From positions 1,550,001-1,614,000 of the forward strand of contig NC_019793.1 of assembly GCF_000317835.1 (NCBI RefSeq): DNA of 64,000 nucleotides. The letters run 5' to 3'. Below are positions 58,822 through 64,000 of the stretch, in pieces. The stretch is from Deinococcus peraridilitoris DSM 19664. Lineage in GTDB: Bacteria > Deinococcota > Deinococci > Deinococcales > Deinococcaceae. The notes below the pieces were generated by a model. The model did no database searches. It was given only the letters and a program-made list of their open reading frames with translations, and was not told where the DNA came from. How positions within the stretch are numbered: the stretch's first letter is position 1; every line of letters starts with the position of its first letter. Made by a program: the position numbers and the translations under genes.

Positions 58822-60321
58822 TCAGCTGATCCCATCCGCCTTCGACCCCGAAGGTTTGCCGGGCGTCGCGTCGATGATCACCACCGACGGGTCATCCTCA
58901 CGGCGCAGGTCACGCAGCACCTCCTGCACCTTACGAATCTCGGAGGCGTCGAGGCACAGCACCACCTTGATGCTCTTCTGAGCGTCGCCAGCCCTCTCGT
59001 ACACGTCCGTCTGGTGCTTGAGGTTCTTCTTGAAGCTGCTGCTCGAGCCGAGCTTGAACTCCACGATGGTCTTGTCTGCCGCACCGCGCGACACCACGAA
59101 GTCCGCGGGGCCGCGCCCATTATTCACCTCACGGTTCACGTCGAACGGCGAGCCCAGCCACGTTAGCCGGAACATGACCTGGATGTCGTCCTCCTTGACG
59201 TTGCGCTGCCCGTCCTTGAAGAAGATGCGGTACCCGTCCTTGTCCTCGATCACGGACTTCAGGTACGCCACGCGCTGCATGGCCTCCTCGTACGAGTTCG
59301 CGCCGATCTTGTTCGGCAGCGATGGGATCGCGTAGAAGCCCGTCTCGACGAGCTTCGCGACGATCTCCTGGATCGAGAGGATGAACTGGTCCTCGACCCC
59401 GCGGACCCGCTCGGCGCTCTGCGCGACGGCGCCCTCGCCCTCCAGTTCCTTGAACTTGATGTACTCGTCGAGGATCTGCGGGTACTTCTCCAGCAGCGTG
59501 GCGGCGACGTCGTTCATCTCGGACTTACCGATCGCCCGTCTCGCTCTGAGGGCCTCAATCAGCAGTTCGCCGAGGGCGTGACGGAGCTGCGAGTTGGGGA
59601 TGGCAACGGCGATGTCGAGGAAGCGGTCCATCATGTCCGTCCGGTTGATCCATGTGTCGTCGCGCGTCAGGATCGCCTTCGGCGTGAGCAGCACGTAGTC
59701 TCCCTTGTAGACGGGCAGTGTGTAGCGACCACGCTTCCAAGCCCGGCGGTCGTAGTCGAACTCGACCTTGTCGATGGTGAACGTCCTGCGCAGCGAGACC
59801 TTGACGTGCTTGAGGGCGAACGCCTGCGTGTACTCCAGCAGGTATTTCTTGACGAGGTTGACGGTGAAGTCGCTGATCAGGTCTCGTCCGACACCGTCCT
59901 TGATTAGCGCGAACTTCTCGACATGCGGGGAGTCGGAAATACCCTCCTCGCCGAAGTTCTTGAGGGGACCTCGCATGCTGTGGATCATGGCGCGCGCGAA
60001 GGTCTTGCCGAGGCCGCTACCGCCGTTGCCGGTCTTGCTGAACCCCAGCCAGTTCTGCTTGACCTCCGGGAAGTAGAACAGACGCTCAATGACTGGCGTT
60101 GGGAGGGACTGGACGCGGTTGACGAGGTCGCGGAGGAACACCACGTACTTGATGACCTCGGAGTGCAGGTCGTTGAGCTCCGGCTGATCGCTCTCGAACA
60201 GCAGGAAGGGGTCCACGAACATCGGGAGGTCGTTAATCAGAGAGATGTTCAACGCGCCGTACGTCTCCAGCGCGTCGGGATCGACCTTGAAGTGGTCGCT
60301 GAAGTAGATGTCGACGCCCAT
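58822..60321 (-). CDS. Defence-island protein with C-terminal PD-(D/E)XK nuclease domain
   Basis: 499 residues from ATG 60321 (GGGAGGGC just upstream). Long N-terminal region, conserved-looking blocks include INDLPMFVDPFLLFES, FPEVKQNWLGFSKTGN, GVGRDLISDFTVNLVKKYLLEYTQ and LPVYKGDYVLLTPKAILTRDDTWIN. The C-terminal 100 residues carry a nuclease core: GPADFVV (D about 407), TIVEFKLG (E about 421, K about 423) and HQTDVYERA (QxxxY), as in RecB/Cas4-like enzymes. Probably cleaves DNA as part of phage defence; the N-terminal family has no name known to me. Leftward, with another nuclease-like gene upstream. Confidence 0.72.
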   Translation of the reverse strand: MGVDIYFSDHFKVDPDALETYGALNISLINDLPMFVDPFLLFESDQPELNDLHSEVIKYVVFLRDLVNRVQSLPTPVIERLFYFPEVKQNWLGFSKTGNGGSGLGKTFARAMIHSMRGPLKNFGEEGISDSPHVEKFALIKDGVGRDLISDFTVNLVKKYLLEYTQAFALKHVKVSLRRTFTIDKVEFDYDRRAWKRGRYTLPVYKGDYVLLTPKAILTRDDTWINRTDMMDRFLDIAVAIPNSQLRHALGELLIEALRARRAIGKSEMNDVAATLLEKYPQILDEYIKFKELEGEGAVAQSAERVRGVEDQFILSIQEIVAKLVETGFYAIPSLPNKIGANSYEEAMQRVAYLKSVIEDKDGYRIFFKDGQRNVKEDDIQVMFRLTWLGSPFDVNREVNNGRGPADFVVSRGAADKTIVEFKLGSSSSFKKNLKHQTDVYERAGDAQKSIKVVLCLDASEIRKVQEVLRDLRREDDPSVVIIDATPGKPSGSKADGIS

Positions 60322-60548
60322 GCCCTCCCATGAGAGCACATGCGTTCGCGGCACGCGGGCGAAAACGCGCCGAAGCGGACGACAGGGTGGGCACGTTGCC
60401 TGTGATGCTTCGCGGCAACCCGTACGCCCTTGACCGACTCGGCCACCTTACCGGGCGATGGACCCTGCATCTGACTTCAGTGCGGCAAAGGCGCCATGGT
60501 GCACCTCAGCACGAAGCCCGCCACGAACTCCGCACCCAGCGCGGACGC

Positions 60549-61358
60549 TCAGACCGTCGCGTTTAGGTCGTCGACAGCGGTGGCGAGGGCGCGCGCCACG
60601 TTGGTGGCAACGGCGTGACCAACGGGCGTGCGAACGAAAAGGTTAGGGTGGAGAGCGTTCCTACTCTTCCGGATGTCATGGGGCGTGCAGGCTCCAATAC
60701 CGACCGTGAGAAAGCCGTTGGCGGTGCACCAGTCAATGAGGCCTTGGAGCTTCAGGCTACGTGCCTTGGGCGCGCGCTTGGCTACCGCCGTCTCTCGGAG
60801 AATCCCTTCGAAGATGCCACCGATGAGCGTGCACTGTGTGAGCGGCACTCTGGGGCACACCATTTCGTACTCGTCGGCGTAGAACTCGACAGCGGGCAGG
60901 TACGTGACACCCGTGCGCGTGGCACCGTTCGCCTTCCAGTTAGCCACTGCAGTTGCCACGGTCACGCACGGCGGCACAGGCCTGACGAACAGCCTCTTCA
61001 GCGGCCCGAGGAGTTCGAGGGTGGCCTCGGGCGTCGGTAGCGTGTGAAGTCGACCAGGGACGACGCCAGGGACGTCGCGGAGCTGGTACACGACGTCGCC
61101 AAGCACGAGCAGGGCGAGGGGAGCACCGAGCACCTCGGCGAGCCGGACGGGCTGTCGTGATTCGACGTTGTCTCCCTGGCGGCGCGTCCGTACTTCGAGC
61201 ACGGCGAGCACCCCACCTTGGAAGAGCAGCACGGCGTCCGCGCGCAGCGTCGTCCGGCCCACCTCAATGGCGAATCCGAGGACGAGCTCCCAACCCAACT
61301 CGCGCAAGGTCCGGTAGACAGGATGGTCGGGAATCATGCGGTCGTCACGTTCTCTCAT
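60549..61358 (-). CDS. Restriction-nuclease-like protein (PD-(D/E)XK fold, ExR variant)
   Basis: 269 residues from ATG 61358 (TACACT box nine bases upstream; ATGs at 61388 and 61337 are alternatives). N-terminal domain: LGWELVLGFAIEVGRTTLRADAVLLFQGGVLAVLEVRTRRQG, i.e. a D-x13-E-x-(K) core like HsdR N-termini (D about 41, E about 55) but with Arg57 in the Lys position. The C-terminal half (VTYLPAVEFYADEYEMVC, LKLQGLIDWCTANGFLTVGIGACT) is not recognised. Divergent from the DISARM helicase and cooriented with the larger nuclease gene, 227 bp apart. Confidence 0.6.
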   Translation of the reverse strand: MRERDDRMIPDHPVYRTLRELGWELVLGFAIEVGRTTLRADAVLLFQGGVLAVLEVRTRRQGDNVESRQPVRLAEVLGAPLALLVLGDVVYQLRDVPGVVPGRLHTLPTPEATLELLGPLKRLFVRPVPPCVTVATAVANWKANGATRTGVTYLPAVEFYADEYEMVCPRVPLTQCTLIGGIFEGILRETAVAKRAPKARSLKLQGLIDWCTANGFLTVGIGACTPHDIRKSRNALHPNLFVRTPVGHAVATNVARALATAVDDLNATV

Positions 61359-61885
61359 GTCGGGGTCAGTGTATGCCGCGCCCGCCATGAAGAGACCTGA
61401 AGTTGCCGCCCCAGGTGAGGCTCGCCTCGGGACCCATACGCACGACCGCGTGCGTCGACGCCGTTATCGAGGGGCCCCCTCCAAGCCGGACAACCTTCTG
61501 ATCCGAGAATTCGCCTCTCGATTCAGTTGGGTGGCCACCTCACGCAGCAAGGCCGCCTCGACGAAAAGGCCTACTCCTCTCGCAAAGTCCTTCCGTTTCA
61601 ATGGGCTATGTTTCGCAACACGGCGGAGGAAGGCTGCTATCCGGCGTAGCTATCGAAGTCGTGCCGGACCATCACGGCCGGCCTGACTTCGGGAATGGGC
61701 GCGGCTGTCGTGCCTCCACGCGCTTGATGGCACCCCCGTCACTCGTGACAACACCATGCACGTCTTCGAAAGCATCCGGCGTCGAGAACGACGAGTGGCT
61801 CACGTTCTTGCCATTCCGTTAAAATGCTGAGCTAGTCTGCGAGTAATGTTCGCACAGAATCGCTTCGAACCGTGCAGGCCGTCGC
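61359..61885. other. Divergent intergenic region upstream of drmD
   Basis: 527 bp. TAAAAT at 61820-61825 is a possible rightward -10 about 60 bp before drmD; TACACT on the other strand serves the nuclease-like gene. Short frames here look non-coding. The length is notable for a compact defence locus and may hide a small RNA or regulator I could not recognise. Confidence 0.4.
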
Positions 61886-64000
61886 ATGGTTCCTGAACCC
61901 GGTCAGCTTGTAGAGGTTCGCCGACGCCGCTGGATCGTCGGGGACGTGCGCGCGGCCTCCCTCGACACTGGGAACCTCTCGTATCTCGTTCGCGTCACGT
62001 CGGTAGACGAGGACGGCCCGCGCGACGAACTCGACGTCGTTTGGGACCTGGAGCCCGGCGCGAGGGTGCTGGAGCGGGCGGGGCTGCCCAAGCCCGCGGC
62101 AGCCGACGCCGCCGAGGACTTGGACGCCTTTCTCGACGCTGTGCGCTGGGGCGCCGCCACGAATGCCGACCGCGCGTTGCTCCAAGCGCCGTTCCGCAGC
62201 GGCGCGACAATCGAAGACTTCCAACTCGACCCCGTCGCGCGGGCCGTCGACATGGCCCGCGTCAACTTGTTGATCGCCGACGACGTGGGCCTTGGCAAGA
62301 CCATCGAGGCGGGCTTGGTAGTGCAGGAACTGCTGCTGAGACACCGCGCGCGAACCGTGCTGATCGTCGTGCCCGCCTCGCTGCAGGTGAAGTGGCAAAC
62401 CGAAATGCGCGAGAAGTTCGGCCTGGAGTTTCGCATCGTCGACACCGCCTACCTGCACGACTTCCGCCGGCGCCGCGGCATCCACGCGAACCCCTGGACG
62501 TCGTACCCGCGCTTGATCACGTCGATGGACTGGGCGAAGAGCGGCGAAGGACTGCGTCTCATCGACGACGTGTTGCCGCCGCACACGACGTACCCCCGGC
62601 GGTTCGACGTCCTGATCGTCGACGAAGCCCACAACGTGGCGCCGGCCGCGAGCGACAACTACGCGGTCGACAGCCAGCGGACCCGATTGATCCGCAAGCT
62701 CGCGCCGCACTTCGAGCACAAACTTTTTTTGAGCGCGACCCCGCACAACGGGTACCAGCAGTCCTTCACGTCCTTGCTCGAACTCCTGGACGACCGGCGC
62801 TTCTCACGCTCGGTTCAGCCGGACCCGAAGCAACTGCAGCAGGTGATGGTGCGCCGCCTCAAAAGCGAACTCGTGGACTCGGAAGGACGACCGCTCTATC
62901 CTCGCCGGGAGTTGCGCGCACTCGACGTCGAATACGACGCCGAGGAACGCGAAGTTCACGGTGTCCTGTCCGAGTACGCGAAGTCCCGGCTCGAAACCTC
63001 GAGCGGCACGCGGCACGAGTACGCCACCAGCTTCGTGCTCAAGCTGCTCAAAAAACGCCTCTTCTCCTCGCCGCGCGCCTTCGCCAGGACCCTTGCCGCA
63101 CACCGCACCAGCCTGGAAGGAACACGGGAGCGCCGCGAACACGGCGATCTCGACGACCGCGTCCTGCGCAGGGCCCTCCTCCTCGCCGAGGAGGACCAAG
63201 CCGACGACGTCGAAGCCGAGCGTCTCCAGGACGAGGCGACGCACGCGGCGAGCGCCGTGGCGACCCTGCTCACCTCCGAGCAGAAGTCGTTGCTGCAACG
63301 CTTGACCTCGTGGGCGGAACGTGCCAAGAACAGGCCCGACGCCAAAGCCCGCGCCGTGCTGGCTTGGCTACGACGGGAAGTTCGCCCCGAAGGCGAATGG
63401 AGCGATCGTCGCGTGATCATCTTCACCGAGTACCGCGACACCATGACCTGGCTGGAGGAAATCCTCGCCGCGAACGGGTACGCGGGCGAACGGCTCGCGA
63501 AGTTGCACGGTGGTCTGCCGCACGACGAGCGTGAGGTCGTCAAGGCATCCTTTCAGGCTGACCCGTCGGTGTCGCCCGTGCGAATATTGCTGGCGACCGA
63601 TGCGGCTTCAGAAGGCATCGACCTGCAGAACCATTGCGACACCCTGCTCCACCTCGAGATCCCTTGGAACCCGAACGTCATGGAGCAACGCAACGGGCGC
63701 GTCGACCGCCACGGTCAGCGGTCTCCCACGGTGTCGATTTGGCACCCGGTCGGGAAGCGAACCGCGGGTGCGAGCGACACCCGCGAGGTCGACGACTCGG
63801 AATTCTTGATGCGAGCTGCCACAAAGGTCGACGCGATCCGGCAGGACCTCGGAAGCGTCGGTCCCGTGCTCGCACGTCGGATCGAAGACGCCATGCTCGG
63901 TCGTGCGCGCAGCCTCGACACCAGCGACGCCGAGCGGAAAGCGGACGTGGCCCGCGGTTCGCTCGCGGTCGAACGCCGACTGCGCGACCGGGTCGCCGAC
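61886..64000 (+). CDS. drmD: DISARM SNF2-like helicase DrmD (partial, runs off window)
   Basis: Open from ATG 61886 to the last base, 705 residues so far and no stop. N-terminus PGQLVEVRRRRWIVGDVRAA; helicase motifs: Walker A region NLLIADDVGLGKTIEAGLV, VLIVVPASLQVKW, Walker B VLIVDEAHNVAP, motif III FLSATPHNGYQQSF, and in lobe 2 RVIIFTEYRDT, ILLATDAASEGIDLQ and EQRNGRVDRHGQ. Length and wording match DrmD of class 1 DISARM, which also needs drmMI, drmA, drmB and drmC, expected downstream outside the window. DISARM restricts incoming phage DNA with a methylation-based self marking. Confidence 0.88.
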   Translation, partial: MVPEPGQLVEVRRRRWIVGDVRAASLDTGNLSYLVRVTSVDEDGPRDELDVVWDLEPGARVLERAGLPKPAAADAAEDLDAFLDAVRWGAATNADRALLQAPFRSGATIEDFQLDPVARAVDMARVNLLIADDVGLGKTIEAGLVVQELLLRHRARTVLIVVPASLQVKWQTEMREKFGLEFRIVDTAYLHDFRRRRGIHANPWTSYPRLITSMDWAKSGEGLRLIDDVLPPHTTYPRRFDVLIVDEAHNVAPAASDNYAVDSQRTRLIRKLAPHFEHKLFLSATPHNGYQQSFTSLLELLDDRRFSRSVQPDPKQLQQVMVRRLKSELVDSEGRPLYPRRELRALDVEYDAEEREVHGVLSEYAKSRLETSSGTRHEYATSFVLKLLKKRLFSSPRAFARTLAAHRTSLEGTRERREHGDLDDRVLRRALLLAEEDQADDVEAERLQDEATHAASAVATLLTSEQKSLLQRLTSWAERAKNRPDAKARAVLAWLRREVRPEGEWSDRRVIIFTEYRDTMTWLEEILAANGYAGERLAKLHGGLPHDEREVVKASFQADPSVSPVRILLATDAASEGIDLQNHCDTLLHLEIPWNPNVMEQRNGRVDRHGQRSPTVSIWHPVGKRTAGASDTREVDDSEFLMRAATKVDAIRQDLGSVGPVLARRIEDAMLGRARSLDTSDAERKADVARGSLAVERRLRDRVAD

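Noticed and set aside
62041..63534. 497-aa Arg-rich + strand frame within drmD
   Set aside because: Out of frame with the complete set of SNF2 motifs; extreme Arg content marks it as a shadow.

Overview
The window is high-GC bacterial DNA from a Deinococcus-type genome. Three things point there: a gene for the Deinococcus-specific DNA-damage protein DdrC preceded by a perfect radiation/desiccation response motif; many genes whose start codon sits 5-8 nt after a TAnnnT -10 box (leaderless transcription, common in Deinococcus); and lineage-typical proteins (DrRRA-like regulator, a compact RNB-family ribonuclease, a PCC13-62-like desiccation protein).

Layout. (1) 1-16,160: right-hand part of a temperate prophage integrated at a tRNA-Arg(CCT) gene. 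The left half, including virion genes, lies outside the window. Early genes run leftward: Cro-like and excisionase-like regulators, ERF annealing protein, a lambda-O-like initiator carrying its own iterons, DnaB helicase, a Dam-like and a repeat-bearing Dcm methyltransferase, nucleases, and an ASCH-like protein cut by the window edge. Rightward lie a CI-like repressor and the tyrosine integrase. Between them, leftward, are a 494-aa TPR-like protein and a previously unmarked 50-aa secreted propeptide. (2) 16,160-55,900: ordinary chromosome. It holds ddrC, asparaginase, VOC enzyme, a secreted beta-helix / GH39-like / Ig-repeat cluster, thrC-thrB, ubiA, cyclase, two-component genes, a DUF2089/DUF4097 stress operon, paired crcB, RNase, gpsA, M32 peptidase, ferritin-like desiccation protein, ion channel, a frameshifted nanE, GH1, a 1340-aa sensor kinase with an Rcp-type regulator, and a PAP2 phosphatase. 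(3) 56,013-57,200: an IS4-family insertion sequence with matching terminal repeats and a 9-bp target duplication. (4) 58,159-64,000: tRNA-Arg(ACG), a tRNA-Ala(CGC) whose 5' half has been replaced, then a defence island with two leftward PD-(D/E)XK-like nuclease genes and a rightward DISARM SNF2 helicase (drmD) that runs off the window.

How genes work together. The prophage switch has three copies of an operator-like motif between the divergent regulators, and related copies at the promoters of the TPR-peptide unit and the integrase, suggesting one lysogeny circuit. The TPR protein followed on the same strand by a signal-peptide-bearing micropeptide is the arrangement of RRNPP / arbitrium-type communication cassettes. 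I rate it the most interesting candidate here; its function is inferred only. Second-ranked are the in-gene replication origin and the nuclease pair beside DISARM.
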